64,000 bases of DNA from Saprospiraceae bacterium (GCA_022841745.1 JALHQW010000031.1:1-64000); one strand, 5' to 3'; counted from the stretch's first letter, positions 49,864-59,596 are shown. The notes: generated by a model not told the origin, from the letters alone. Numbers and translations: made by a program.

Positions 49864-50756
49864 GCCGTTGCAATGTTTTTTCGGTACATTTCGGCCCCAC
49901 CGTTGAATGCCGCCGAACTGCCCTCCAACCATTCCAATTGCTTGGGGCTTAAATATTTTTCAGGCTTTTCCCGATAGGGTATCGCCCGGTTGATTTTTGT
50001 GCGCTGTGCCCTGCTCAACGGCAGGTGCTTGTAGGGCGCTTTCCGCAGGTAGTATTGCGGCTCCTTGTCGGTGCGGTAGTTGCCGTTTTTCACCAAAAAG
50101 AAACCCTCGCCGAGCGCGTATTTATTCAGGTCATCAATAGAGGCAACTTCCGAATCAAAATATGTCTCAACTACTTCCTTGTGCCCAATCCATCCTGCTT
50201 CGGTGGAGATGACGGCGGGGTGCCCGGCCATCGTCGTCTCGCCCGACCAGAAGCAGGGGGTCTCGAAATAGGCTTTTTCAGCGTAGCCGTAGTCTATTTT
50301 CAAATCACCTTCCAGTAGCTCGAAGTAGCCGGGCAGGCTGCCCTCGGTCTTCAGCATTACTTCCTTGATTTTGTCGTACATCGCCAACGGATGGTAGCTG
50401 TTCGCCAATTTTGGGATGATGCTCTGGCCGTTTTTGCCCAGAAAATAGGCGACGGGGTTGTTCCATGCCAGCTCTGCGAACTGCCTCAGAATCTCGGCAT
50501 CCCTGCCCGGTTTGTTGTTGAAGATTGCGAGGGGGACAAACTTCTCCTCGATGGCTTCGACCATGAGCGGGTGGCTCAAGACCTCCGCCCCGAAGTTGAC
50601 GCAGGTGGAGCAGCCGGGCACTTCCTGAAACTGCAAGAGCACGGGCTTGCCCGTCCGGGCGCTTTCCTGCATGGCAAAATCATAGTCCCTGAACCAGGCG
50701 ACCTTGCCCAGTTCCCGATATTCGTTAATTGAAATTTTTGCATTTTGAGTATTCAT
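49836..50756 (-). CDS. Thioredoxin-fold protein with MsrA-like C-terminal domain
   Basis: 306 residues. The thioredoxin-like part has PVLLQFQEVPGCSTC at about residues 40-54, a CxxC-type version of the VPGUxxT (seleno)protein family. The second part (about 145-260) has YFETPCFWSGETTMAGHPAV, EVVETYFDSEVASIDDLNKY and YKHLPLSRAQRTKINRAIPY, which follow MsrA step by step but in diverged form. It probably couples thiol redox chemistry with a methionine sulfoxide reductase-like site. It overlaps the upstream gene by ATGA. Confidence 0.75.
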   Translation of the reverse strand: MNTQNAKISINEYRELGKVAWFRDYDFAMQESARTGKPVLLQFQEVPGCSTCVNFGAEVLSHPLMVEAIEEKFVPLAIFNNKPGRDAEILRQFAELAWNNPVAYFLGKNGQSIIPKLANSYHPLAMYDKIKEVMLKTEGSLPGYFELLEGDLKIDYGYAEKAYFETPCFWSGETTMAGHPAVISTEAGWIGHKEVVETYFDSEVASIDDLNKYALGEGFFLVKNGNYRTDKEPQYYLRKAPYKHLPLSRAQRTKINRAIPYREKPEKYLSPKQLEWLEGSSAAFNGGAEMYRKNIATAWKALGEKL

Positions 50757-51247
50757 GTCCTCGCTCCTTGTTTCTTGTATATTGTTTTGATTTCCAAGTT
50801 TTTATTTGGCCCCTGTACCATGTACACAACCGAAAACTCATTTTCATTGGGAAAGGAATACAGCCCCGTGTAGGTGTCGTCCACGCAGAGGTGTTCCGTG
50901 CCGACAAACTGTCCCTTTTCCTGTTTCGGGAGCAGGGCTTGGTACAGCTTGCCTTTGCTTGCCCCATCATCAAAAAGCACCTGAATCATTTCGTCCGTTA
51001 AGCGGAAAATGTATTTCCGGTAGAACGAGACTTCCTTTTGCTTGCCGGACAGGTTCAGCACACCCATTTCCCGATAATATAATTGGTTTTGTTCGCTGTC
51101 CATTTTTTCGAAGACAGCCTGGCCGCCTGCTGTGAAAAACATGTCGTTTGCTTGGTCGCTCAACGTGCGGGCAAACCGCCAGGTGCCTTCCAGGTTTTGA
51201 AATATGCGCTTGGCATCATCAGTCCTTCCAAGTTCTTCCTTTGTCAT
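50753..51247 (-). CDS. DUF6314 family protein
   Basis: 164 residues. LEGTWRFARTLSDQANDMFF near the N-terminus, then LYYREMGVLN, VLFDDGASKGKLYQALL, HLCVDDTYTGLYSF and VVYMVQGPNKNLEIKTIY match the small beta-barrel DUF6314 family. The function is unknown. ATGA overlaps with genes on both sides place it in one operon. Confidence 0.78.
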   Translation of the reverse strand: MTKEELGRTDDAKRIFQNLEGTWRFARTLSDQANDMFFTAGGQAVFEKMDSEQNQLYYREMGVLNLSGKQKEVSFYRKYIFRLTDEMIQVLFDDGASKGKLYQALLPKQEKGQFVGTEHLCVDDTYTGLYSFPNENEFSVVYMVQGPNKNLEIKTIYKKQGART

Positions 51248-51837
51248 ATCATTATAGACTTTATTTTATCCCTCAGCACCGGCACCACCTCCTCCCTGAA
51301 CCACGGGTTTTTCCCCTGCCACCTGAAGTTCAACGGCGACGGGTGCACCAGCGGGAAATACCGGGGCAGGTATTCCTCGTAGGCCCTCACGGTTTCGGTC
51401 AGGTTCTTTTTTTGGCGGTCGCCGAGGTAGGCTTCCGTTGCATACTGCCCGATGATGAGCGTCAGCCTCAAATCGGTGAGGTGGCCCAAAATCCGTTCGT
51501 GCCATTGCGGCCTGCACTCGGGGCGGGGCGGGGCATCGCCACTGCCCTTTCCATGGCTGCCCGGGAAGCAGAAGCCCATTGGCATCGTGCCTATCAGTTC
51601 GGTATTGGCGAACTGCTCCTTGCTCACGCCGAGCCATTCCCGCAGTGTGTCGCCGCTTTTGTCTTCCCAGGGGATGCCCCGGTCGTGGACCTTCTGCCCA
51701 GGCGCCTGCCCGATAATCAGGATGCGGGTGTTTTTGCCCACTGCCAAGATGGGCCTCGGCGGGTTGGGCAGATAGGCGGCGCAGGTTTGGCATTTCCGCA
51801 CCTCCATGAGCAGTTGTTCAAAGTTTTCGTTTTTCAA
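51244..51837 (-). CDS. Uracil-DNA glycosylase family protein
   Basis: 197 residues from a TTG at 51837 (ATG 51807 would drop 10). LIIGQAPGQKVHDRGIPWED has the water-activating loop of the UDG superfamily and LVHPSPLNFRW the DNA-binding HPS motif; RKCQTCAAYLP at the N-terminus resembles the Cys-rich start of this class. It should excise damaged bases from DNA, in line with a stress-response operon. The start is uncertain. Confidence 0.82.
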   Translation of the reverse strand: MKNENFEQLLMEVRKCQTCAAYLPNPPRPILAVGKNTRILIIGQAPGQKVHDRGIPWEDKSGDTLREWLGVSKEQFANTELIGTMPMGFCFPGSHGKGSGDAPPRPECRPQWHERILGHLTDLRLTLIIGQYATEAYLGDRQKKNLTETVRAYEEYLPRYFPLVHPSPLNFRWQGKNPWFREEVVPVLRDKIKSIMI

Positions 51838-51847
51838 TCCAATGTTT

Positions 51848-52858
51848 TTAAATATAAACCAATCCGAAGATCGAAAGTGCATAAATAACCAAAGCGACCC
51901 ACGAATCAATGCCCATTCCCCAAAAACGCCTCGGTGATTTGATTATCATGCCCAGCGTGAACACCATCGTCAGGATGATGGACAGCGAGGTGAGGAACAG
52001 GTCGCTCTTGCCTGCCTGCGGCAACAGCGAGCCTTCGTTGATGATGCTTGCGATGAGGAACAAAAGCGGCAGGAACGAATTGCCCCCGAAGATGTCGCTG
52101 ATGAGGATGTTGTAGTTCTTCGTCCGTACAAATTCCAACCCGCCTGAAATCTCGGGCAGGGCGGTTATCAGCGAAAGCACCGTAGCCCCGAAAACGATGC
52201 CCGAAATATGGTAGTGCTCGGCGATTTGTTCGCTCGTCAGTGCCAAAAGATAGCCAAATACCAAGATGGCTGCCGCCAACACCAAAAGGACGCCAATGGA
52301 CGTCTTTGGGCTTAGCTTCAATTTTTTCATGCCTTCATGCTCAATGGTGGGAATCAGGTTCGTTGCTTCGCAATGCTTCAGGGTCAGGAGGCTCAGCACC
52401 CAGGCCACCACTATCAGAATCTCAATCGGGGAAAATCGGAAATTGACGTACATCTCATCCAGTTGCGATCCCAATATTACCAGCGCAAGTATGAGTACGA
52501 GGAACGCTCCTTGCGAGATGGAATTGACGTTGGATGTGATGGTCGTCAACGGCAGTTTCTCCTTGCGGGTGGCAAAATCGAACAAGGCCAAAAGTACCGT
52601 TTGCAAGGCTATGCCTCCCAAAATATTTCCAATGGCTATCGAAATATCGCCGGAAACCGTGCCCCGTACCACGATGGCAAGCTCCGGCAGGTTGATGATG
52701 ATTGAGAGCAACAAGGTGCCACCGAAGGCCGCCCCCAGTTTGAACTCGTGGTTGATATGCTCGACCAGTTCGGAGAGCTTGTTGCTCAATACCCAGATGA
52801 TGCCCCCTGACAGGAGGAATAAGCCAATGACCGATGTGATTGATAAAGACGATAGCAT
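51848..52858 (-). CDS. Na+/Ca2+ exchanger family protein
   Basis: 336 residues, about ten membrane segments in two halves. The two alpha repeats are NLPELAIVVRGTVSGDISIA with GNILGG, and SLITALPEISGGLEFVRTKN with SDIFGGN, which bear the acidic ion-binding residues of the CaCA superfamily. It exports Ca2+ (or another cation) against Na+/H+. One base separates it from the BCCT gene upstream. Confidence 0.88.
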   Translation of the reverse strand: MLSSLSITSVIGLFLLSGGIIWVLSNKLSELVEHINHEFKLGAAFGGTLLLSIIINLPELAIVVRGTVSGDISIAIGNILGGIALQTVLLALFDFATRKEKLPLTTITSNVNSISQGAFLVLILALVILGSQLDEMYVNFRFSPIEILIVVAWVLSLLTLKHCEATNLIPTIEHEGMKKLKLSPKTSIGVLLVLAAAILVFGYLLALTSEQIAEHYHISGIVFGATVLSLITALPEISGGLEFVRTKNYNILISDIFGGNSFLPLLFLIASIINEGSLLPQAGKSDLFLTSLSIILTMVFTLGMIIKSPRRFWGMGIDSWVALVIYALSIFGLVYI

Positions 52859-52859
52859 T

Positions 52860-54344
52860 TTAATTCGATTGTTTTCGATTCATTTTGAAAATGCCCCAGA
52901 AGAAATTCTTGAGCACGAGCACATACAAAAAGCTGAAAGGCAATGCCATGATGATCAGCAGGCTGCTCACGGCATTCAGCAGGTCTTGCCTACCGACCGC
53001 CGTCATGCCCAGGGCCGTTGCCGTGATGATAGCGCCCCAGGTGATCTTGTGCCGCCTGTCCGGGTTCTCGCTGCCGCCGTCCGAGAACATGCTCAGCACG
53101 AAAATGGCAGAATCCACCGAATTGATGATGGCGGTGAGGACGAGCAGCGCCGTTACAACGATGGTGATGCTGCTCAGGGGCAGCGTTTCCAAAAACAAGA
53201 ACAGCGAGGTGTAGGGGTCGTCAAACTGCCCGCCGTACTGGCTGCCGATACCTTGGATGGCTTTGTTCCCAAAAATTGAGAACCATACCATGGTGGCCAG
53301 TGCCGGGATGACGATGGTGGCCAACAGGAACTGCCTCACCGTGCGCCCCCTCGAAATCCGGGCGATGAAGATGCCCGTGAACGGCACCCAGGCTATCCAA
53401 AATGCCCAGTAGAACACCGTCCAGTCGTTGGTGAAAGATCCGCTGGTTCGGTAGCCCCCGGTTGACAAACTCATTTCAAAAAAATGGAGCAGGTAGTTCC
53501 GAAGGGCGATGAGCGTATTTGAAAAATAGTTGCCCGCATCCAGGAAAAAACCAACGAAGAGCATCAGGGCGATGGAAACCGAGAGGTCCAAATCCGCCAA
53601 TATTTTTATCACCTTCTTGATGCCCGTCAGGGCGGACAGCGTGGCTATTAGCCCTATGGCAAACACGAGCGCGAGCAGGGTAGGGGTGGCCGATTTTATT
53701 CCAAGGATATGGTCCATGCCCCCGATGAACTGCGCCGCCCCCAGCCCCAGGGCAGCAATGACCCCGATAACAGTAATCAGGGCAATGAAAACATTGGTCA
53801 GCTTGGCGGTTGCGGCAGTTTTTTGGGAGGCCAGTACGGCGTTCAGGTAGTTGCCGGCCTTTTTTTCATAAAGGTTGTACGCCACTATCAGCCCGAACAG
53901 GCTGTACATCGCCCAGGGCGTGAAGCCCCAATGGAAAAAGGAATATTCCAGTGCCAGTTCCTGCGCCTCCCTCCCTCCAACGGGCGGGTGGGCGTAGTAA
54001 TAGACCGGCTCCTGCACCGCCCTGAACAGCAGCCCCGAGCCCATGCCGGTGCTGTACAACAGGGCTATCCAACTGAAAAAGCGGTACTCTGGCATCTCGT
54101 TGCCCAAGCGGGATTTGCCGAAGGGGAGCAAAAAAACAACGAGGGCGAGTGCTACCAGTAGCAACCCAAGCCAGAGGTACCAAGTCGAGAAAATTTTGAG
54201 GAGGTATTGATTGGTCTTTCCCAGGAACGCCAATATAAACTCGGGGGCTACCAAGCCCGTGATAAAAATGGCTGCACTGAAAAGCACCGCCGTCAAGAAT
54301 ATCTTGTTGTCCGTGAAAATCTGCATTCTCAACTTATGAAACAT
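52860..54344 (-). CDS. BCCT-family transporter
   Basis: 494 residues, twelve membrane segments. It has the family signatures SWIALLYSTGMGSGLLFRAV (GMGxG) and DWTVFYWAFWIAWVPFTGIF. BCCT carriers import betaine, choline, carnitine or related quaternary amines, driven by Na+ or H+. Given the egt genes in the window, ergothioneine or hercynine, also betaines, are possible substrates, but that is inference. The GMGSG form suggests Na+ independence is not certain. Confidence 0.9.
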   Translation of the reverse strand: MFHKLRMQIFTDNKIFLTAVLFSAAIFITGLVAPEFILAFLGKTNQYLLKIFSTWYLWLGLLLVALALVVFLLPFGKSRLGNEMPEYRFFSWIALLYSTGMGSGLLFRAVQEPVYYYAHPPVGGREAQELALEYSFFHWGFTPWAMYSLFGLIVAYNLYEKKAGNYLNAVLASQKTAATAKLTNVFIALITVIGVIAALGLGAAQFIGGMDHILGIKSATPTLLALVFAIGLIATLSALTGIKKVIKILADLDLSVSIALMLFVGFFLDAGNYFSNTLIALRNYLLHFFEMSLSTGGYRTSGSFTNDWTVFYWAFWIAWVPFTGIFIARISRGRTVRQFLLATIVIPALATMVWFSIFGNKAIQGIGSQYGGQFDDPYTSLFLFLETLPLSSITIVVTALLVLTAIINSVDSAIFVLSMFSDGGSENPDRRHKITWGAIITATALGMTAVGRQDLLNAVSSLLIIMALPFSFLYVLVLKNFFWGIFKMNRKQSN

Positions 54345-54370
54345 TAGTGACAGGCAACCAAAGCTGCCCT

Positions 54371-54901
54371 TTATTTCAATGATTCGAGGAAGGCCCCCAG
54401 CGCCCGGTCGAGGTTGGCTTGTTCTTCCGCTACCAGTTTTCCCTCAACCATGGTATAGTTGAAAGACGGCAGGCCATAATCCGCCACGATATTTGCCCCG
54501 ATCCTCGGCATGGTGCGGAGCGAGTATTCCCGGCTATGCCCTGCGCCCCGCCTGCCCGTGGAGGTGCTCAACAGAAGCACGGGCTTTTCTTCCATCACCT
54601 TGTCCGAGCGGCGGGTGAGCCAGTCGGTGATGTTTTTGAAAAAAGCAGGCGAACCTTCGTTGTGTTCGGGCACGGAAATGATGAAGGCATCGTGCTGCTT
54701 TATCATTTCGATTAATTCGTTGATTTCATTAGGTGTGAAATTGTCCTCGTCCATGTCCTCAGAATAGACGGGGATGGCCCATTTTCGGATGTCGAGCACC
54801 GTCACCTCGTGCCCTTTTACCAAAGGGCCGACGTAGTTTATCAATTGGTAATTGATGGACTTGGAGCTGTTGCTCCCTGCGAATGCGAGTATTTTTTTCA
54901 T
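54371..54901 (-). CDS. NADPH-dependent FMN reductase family protein
   Basis: 176 residues from ATG 54901. MKKILAFAGSNSSKSINYQL holds the FMN phosphate loop GSNSSKSxN; SVPEHNEGSPAFFKNITDWL and LLSTSTGRRGAG are the rest of the flavin site. Such flavodoxin-like enzymes reduce quinones, azo dyes or chromate. 26 bp upstream of the BCCT gene on the same strand. Confidence 0.9.
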   Translation of the reverse strand: MKKILAFAGSNSSKSINYQLINYVGPLVKGHEVTVLDIRKWAIPVYSEDMDEDNFTPNEINELIEMIKQHDAFIISVPEHNEGSPAFFKNITDWLTRRSDKVMEEKPVLLLSTSTGRRGAGHSREYSLRTMPRIGANIVADYGLPSFNYTMVEGKLVAEEQANLDRALGAFLESLK

Positions 54902-54912
54902 GTGCATGTGTT

Positions 54913-55026
54913 TTATTGATATTCTTTCAATTTCTCAAAACAGGCTTCGTGCTCCGCCACAAAATCTTCATCGAGTTCATTTATCAATTTTTTGAAAACT
55001 GGTTTCGTGGCCCGCATATGTTTCAT
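54913..55026 (-). CDS. Possible 37-residue protein
   Basis: ATG at 55026 to TAA at 54913: MKHMRATKPVFKKLINELDE then DFVAEHEACFEKLKEYQ. It reads like a compact amphipathic helix protein and ends 12 bp before the FMN reductase start on the same strand. It could be a real small gene or the tail of a decayed one. Confidence 0.4.
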   Translation of the reverse strand: MKHMRATKPVFKKLINELDEDFVAEHEACFEKLKEYQ

Positions 55027-55180
55027 GTTTTTTTATCAAACCCAATCCGCTTGAACCGGTGCCCGAAGGGGCTTGGGCGGCGCATCGGGCAACATGCCTT
55101 TGCGGGGCTCGTACCGCTTCGGGCAGTAAATTGAACCGCTCATCGGTGATGACGGCAAGGTTGTGTTTTTTCCTTCCATG

Positions 55181-56137
55181 TCAGTTCCAACTCAATTTTT
55201 TTCTTTCGTCCCAATACTGTTGGGGCCTAACGGCCAATTCCTTTAAGGCTGCCACCTCGCTTGCATCCAGCTCAAAGCCATCTGACTTGGCATTGCTTGA
55301 TAAATGTTGCCCGTTCGCCGCGCCGCTGAGGACGATGCTAATGGGTATGCTGTCCATACAAAAGCGCATGGCAATAGCGTCAATGCCCACCTCGTATTTT
55401 TGCGCCAGTCGGTTCAGCAACTGGTAGGCGGCTGAGTAGTGCGGGTAATCCTGGTTGGGGAAGACCCGCCCGTTCGCCAAGGCTTCCTTGATGACCAGCC
55501 GTTTGTTTTGCCCCACAACCTCGGCCGCAATAGGGCCGATGCTCTGGTCAAAAACATTGTAAGTCACCTGAAACGTGTTGAAGAGGGGCTTCCCGTCCAC
55601 GGCTGTGTCCAGGGCTTTCTTAATGACTTCAGCCTGGTTCGCCCCGGTCGTTGTGATGCCCATGTACAGCCCGTGGCTTCTCTTCAATTCCGCCAAGCGG
55701 TTCAAGATGGCATTATTTTCCAAGACCCCGGTCTCGAACGTGGCAGAATGTACCTGATAGGTCGTCAACAGGGGCAGGAGTATTTTCGATGCCTCCCACT
55801 GTTCGTTGAGCTTTTTCAGGGAATGCTCCTTCACCTCGTGCTGGGTGGCCTTGGGGTCAAAATTGGCGACGTAGGTGTAGCCCCATTTGGTGGCTACTTC
55901 GATGCTTGCGTCGTTCTTCTCCATCGCCCAGTCGACCAGCATTTGCTCTGCCATGCCGTAGCCTGGGGCTGTGTCGAAGTAGCGGATGCCCCGGTCGTAG
56001 GCGTCATCGAGCATATCAATGCCTTTTTGCCGGAAGGCAGCCAAGTCAAAGCCGGCCGAAGCTTCCTGCTTGATGTTGATGTAAACTGGGCGGCCGATTG
56101 CGGCAGTGCCAAGCCCGATGTTCTTCAAAATTTTCAT
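55181..56137 (-). CDS. Aldo/keto reductase
   Basis: 318 residues from ATG 56137 (56143 and 56140 are also possible). The (beta/alpha)8 features are LGTAAIGRPVYIN, RGIRYFDTAPGYGMAEQML with the catalytic Asp and Tyr, KWGYTY with Lys, and YQVHSATF where the catalytic His is. NADPH-dependent reduction of carbonyls is expected; substrates of this short branch are unknown. It diverges from the histidine kinase gene. Confidence 0.88.
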   Translation of the reverse strand: MKILKNIGLGTAAIGRPVYINIKQEASAGFDLAAFRQKGIDMLDDAYDRGIRYFDTAPGYGMAEQMLVDWAMEKNDASIEVATKWGYTYVANFDPKATQHEVKEHSLKKLNEQWEASKILLPLLTTYQVHSATFETGVLENNAILNRLAELKRSHGLYMGITTTGANQAEVIKKALDTAVDGKPLFNTFQVTYNVFDQSIGPIAAEVVGQNKRLVIKEALANGRVFPNQDYPHYSAAYQLLNRLAQKYEVGIDAIAMRFCMDSIPISIVLSGAANGQHLSSNAKSDGFELDASEVAALKELAVRPQQYWDERKKLSWN

Positions 56138-56382
56138 CATCATACATTTTTTGTTGGTGTAAAAAAGCTGTTGACGCAGAAAAGGCACCTCCTTCTTTGG
56201 GTCACAATAGGTAACATTGGCGGTAACGGTTGGGAACATTCCACTTTTCATCAAAAGGATGGTTCATTTTTGGTTGGTTGTATGTCTGGCTTTTATGATT
56301 TACATGTCCATATCAAGATGCCCGCACTTCGAGTATGTATCCTCCTGCTCCGAAACCGGCCATCCAGAAAACCCTTTGAGAG

Positions 56383-58191
56383 ATGATATTATTACAGTTA
56401 GTTCTGTTTATATTGTTTGTGTTCGGGCTGTACCTTGTCTTTAGGACTTATGACCTCAAATTGGGGGGGATGAGTTTTGTGGCAATGTTGGCCTGCGTCA
56501 TCGCCATTGCTATGGTGCCCGTCTGTGAGGCTGAAATCGTGCGGGCAACTGCTCAAAACATTCCCGTCATAGCTTTTGTGCACAAGGTGCTGGTCAACCT
56601 TATTATTTTCTTGGGAATTGTTTCTGTCTGGCTTACCCGACGGCGGCTTAAGCGCCGGAAAATGAAGAAGGCCGAGGTCGTAGTTGCCTGGCTGTACGCT
56701 GCGTTGACGGTGGGGCTGTTCGTTCTCATGGCATACGGCTTCGACGATGTGTACAGCTTTCGGAAAATCAATGGCCTCTGGGCGTATCACATAGCCAACG
56801 GCAGCCCATATAAGATATATCTTGGGATATGGCTTTTTATGTCGTTGGCGACCATCACCCTGCTCATCATCTCGGCATACAAAAAGACGCTGATAAGGGA
56901 AAAACGTGTTTGGATGCACCGGCTTTTGCTCACCTTTATTGTGTTGCCGGGGATAATGTACTTGATGTTCTTTTTGCTGAACAGGTATGGGTACGCCTAT
57001 TTCCTTTACTCCCCTTTCTTGGTCGTTTGTTCTTATGCTTGGGTGCACGTTTACTCCAACTTCAAAGTTTTCGACCCCAATCCGGCAAACGCCATGTCAA
57101 ACATCCTTGACAACATCCCGAACATCGTGCTGATGACAGACAAAAATTTTAAAATAAGGTACTTGAACAACCTGGGACAAGGAACCCCGGTACATAAGAA
57201 GTCAAATATCAAGGGCAAACCGTTTGGGGTTTTGCTCAGGCTAATCGGGACAGAACTTACTGACGGCACTTTGGACACAATTGCTGCATTGAACAAGGGC
57301 AAAACGTTTCAGTTCGAAATCACCACTATTGGCAAGCGGTATTTCAGGATTTATGCCAACCCTGTCTTTACGGGCAATGACAAAAAACTGGGCTATGTCT
57401 TCATAGGACATGACATCACCATCACCAAGAACCACGAGGCCGAGCTGCAAAGGATGAACCAAGAGCTCCAGGCCTCGAACAAGGAGTTGGAGCAGTTTGC
57501 ATACATGGCTTCCCATGACCTGAAGACCCCGCTACGGAACGTCATCAGCTTTTCTGGCCTGCTGCAGCGTTCCATCAAGGCCGGGAAATTGGATGATGCC
57601 GATGAATACCTTGGCTATATTATAAAATATGGCAAGAATATGTCCGATATCATTGCCGATGTGCTGGAGCTTTGCAGGATAGGCAAAAACACCAGTGGGG
57701 TGGAGCCTGTTGACATTAATGCCTTGCTCCGTGAGGTCATGATAGAACTGGGAGACAGAATCGAAAAAGCTAAAGCAGCCGTCAACTATCACACGATGCC
57801 TAACGTGCTTGGGAGCAAGTCGCAGCTAAAGCAGGTCTTCTTAAACCTTGTTGAGAATGCCATCAAGTACAACAGCAGCGAAGCCCCCAAGGTTGGTATT
57901 TCATATTGCTATCTCTCGGAAAATGAGCACAAGTTTACCGTCAGTGACAATGGCATCGGGTTCGAGCAAAAATATGCCGACGATGTGTTCCAGATATTCA
58001 AGCGGCTGCACACCATGGACGAATACGAGGGGACGGGTATCGGCCTCGCCATGTGCAAAAAAATCGTGCAGGCCCATGGCGGGGGTATCTGGATTTACTC
58101 AGAAAGGGGCAAAGGGACAAAGGTATCATTCACACTTCCTACTGTTATCTCCAAGGGCAAAACCCCTCCATGCCCAGACCAATTAAATTGA
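56383..58191 (+). CDS. Sensor histidine kinase (7TM, PAS, HisKA, HATPase)
   Basis: 602 residues. The N-terminal 220 residues form about seven membrane helices. A PAS-like domain (about 235-350; NIPNIVLMTDKNFKIRYLNN) follows, then a short coiled coil, the phosphorylation site FAYMASHDLKTPLRNVISFS, and the ATPase domain with NLVENAIKY, DNGIGFEQKYADDVF and GTGIGLAMCKKIVQAHGG. Its layout is that of light- or redox-responsive bacteriophytochrome-like kinases. No response regulator is adjacent. It is the only plus-strand gene of the right half. Confidence 0.93.
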   Translation: MILLQLVLFILFVFGLYLVFRTYDLKLGGMSFVAMLACVIAIAMVPVCEAEIVRATAQNIPVIAFVHKVLVNLIIFLGIVSVWLTRRRLKRRKMKKAEVVVAWLYAALTVGLFVLMAYGFDDVYSFRKINGLWAYHIANGSPYKIYLGIWLFMSLATITLLIISAYKKTLIREKRVWMHRLLLTFIVLPGIMYLMFFLLNRYGYAYFLYSPFLVVCSYAWVHVYSNFKVFDPNPANAMSNILDNIPNIVLMTDKNFKIRYLNNLGQGTPVHKKSNIKGKPFGVLLRLIGTELTDGTLDTIAALNKGKTFQFEITTIGKRYFRIYANPVFTGNDKKLGYVFIGHDITITKNHEAELQRMNQELQASNKELEQFAYMASHDLKTPLRNVISFSGLLQRSIKAGKLDDADEYLGYIIKYGKNMSDIIADVLELCRIGKNTSGVEPVDINALLREVMIELGDRIEKAKAAVNYHTMPNVLGSKSQLKQVFLNLVENAIKYNSSEAPKVGISYCYLSENEHKFTVSDNGIGFEQKYADDVFQIFKRLHTMDEYEGTGIGLAMCKKIVQAHGGGIWIYSERGKGTKVSFTLPTVISKGKTPPCPDQLN

Positions 58192-58229
58192 TGTTGTCAA
58201 AGAACTTGTTGCGCATCCTGGCCAGTGGG

Positions 58230-58637
58230 CTATGCCTCGTCGCCCATATAGGGGTTGTGCTCATGTTGTATTTTCCTTATGCTGATGGTGCGCACCCCAT
58301 AGACTATCAGCAGGCCCAAGGCAAACAAAATGAAAACAACGCCCAAAAACAATACTGTTTGTGGGCCCATGTGCCTGATGCCCTTTTCATTTGTTAGCAA
58401 GGCGCCCAGTATCCCTGCGAGCACGAAGCAGCTTGCCGAGACATAAAGTAGCGCCGTAGCCCAGGCCAAACGGGCCAACTGCTTTATTTTCATCGCAGAT
58501 ATTTTATGTTCAAATGCTGTGCACTTTTTTGACAGCAACGTGGCAATCTCGGTGTTGAGGGCCATCATCTGGGCGGTTGTTGAGACAATGAAAAGCCCAA
58601 CTGCGGGCAATATCGTTATGGGTAAGTACCATTCCAT
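58230..58637 (-). CDS. DUF2721 membrane protein
   Basis: 135 residues, three membrane segments: PITILPAVGLFIVSTTAQMM, LARLAWATALLYVSASCFVL and VLFLGVVFILFALGLLIVYG. The family is widespread and of unknown function. It converges with the kinase gene. Confidence 0.85.
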   Translation of the reverse strand: MEWYLPITILPAVGLFIVSTTAQMMALNTEIATLLSKKCTAFEHKISAMKIKQLARLAWATALLYVSASCFVLAGILGALLTNEKGIRHMGPQTVLFLGVVFILFALGLLIVYGVRTISIRKIQHEHNPYMGDEA

Positions 58638-58648
58638 TCAGTAGGTCA

Positions 58649-59119
58649 TCATTTTAAGGATTCCAGGTAGGGCACCTGTCCCTGTGCCAGCTTCAGCCTC
58701 GTCCATACGTTCATGTTGATGATGATGGCGGCGATTTCGGCAATTTCTTTCTCTGGGAAATACCCTGCCAGCTCATCGTGGAAAAACTGGAAATCCTCGC
58801 TGACGCCCTCGTTCAGCACGTCGCAATAGGCCAGTGCGGCCTTCTCCCTTTCATCGTATAGTTCGCTGTTGTGCCAGGATGAGATGTTGTCCACTTTCGA
58901 TTCGTGGATGCCGATTTCACGGGCGGTTTTGGCGTGGAGGATGACGCAGTAGGCACATTCGTTCTTCTGCGCCACCCGTAGGCGCAGCAATTGTGCGAGC
59001 TGCTTGTCCACGCTAAGGTCGGCGGTGTAGCCGAATGCCTGTGCCATTTGCTTGGCAATGTCGTGGAAAGGGGTGATGTCGGGGTTGAACCGGGTCTCCT
59101 TGAATTTTACTTCTTGCAT
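58649..59119 (-). CDS. Carboxymuconolactone decarboxylase/AhpD-like protein
   Basis: 156 residues. The redox site is AQKNECAYCVILHAKTAREI, with CxxC and the following His, as in AhpD-like peroxidase partners rather than true decarboxylases. The helices around it (EREKAALAYCDVLNEGVSED, IAEIAAIIINMNVWTRLKLA) fit the family. It probably reduces peroxides or passes electrons to a peroxiredoxin. Confidence 0.9.
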   Translation of the reverse strand: MQEVKFKETRFNPDITPFHDIAKQMAQAFGYTADLSVDKQLAQLLRLRVAQKNECAYCVILHAKTAREIGIHESKVDNISSWHNSELYDEREKAALAYCDVLNEGVSEDFQFFHDELAGYFPEKEIAEIAAIIINMNVWTRLKLAQGQVPYLESLK

Positions 59120-59200
59120 CTGTTTTTTCGTTTTGTTTCGAAAAAGAAGCCAGTGCTCCCTGCGCCGGAAGCTCGGTGGGCAGCTGGCAGTTAAAAAAAA

Positions 59201-59596
59201 TCAGTTTGTGGCCGCTTGTGCGAAACTACCCAGGGCTGTGCCTATCATGCCCAGTACCTCGCCGGCATCGCTGCCGATGGCGTGGCGCTGTTGCAGATAG
59301 AGGGGGTCGTTGTAGGCGACGAAGACCTCCCCGTTTTGCTCATACACCAGAAACTTTTGCGGCAGGTCGAGCGCCGCCAAGATGTTGCCCTGCATCAGGG
59401 GCGTCCCCGTTTTTGGGTTGCCAAAGAAAATGGCCTGCGCTTTTCCTAGTTCCAGCCCTATCCCTTCCGCATTTTTACCATGGTCAAATTCTTTGACGAT
59501 GAAAATATTAGGGTTCGCCTCCAAGGCTGCTTTCAGCCTTGAATAGGTGTTTTCAAAATCGTAGTTGCTTTTGACCTGAATGACTCCGCTGCTCAT
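59201..59596 (-). CDS. DUF302 family protein
   Basis: 131 residues. Motifs VKSNYDFENTYSRLKAALEA, IFIVKEFDHGKNAEGIG, FGNPKTGTPLMQGNILAALD and PQKFLVYEQNGEVFVAYNDP are the full DUF302 pattern. The function is unknown; members are linked with stress and sulfur genes. Confidence 0.9.
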   Translation of the reverse strand: MSSGVIQVKSNYDFENTYSRLKAALEANPNIFIVKEFDHGKNAEGIGLELGKAQAIFFGNPKTGTPLMQGNILAALDLPQKFLVYEQNGEVFVAYNDPLYLQQRHAIGSDAGEVLGMIGTALGSFAQAATN

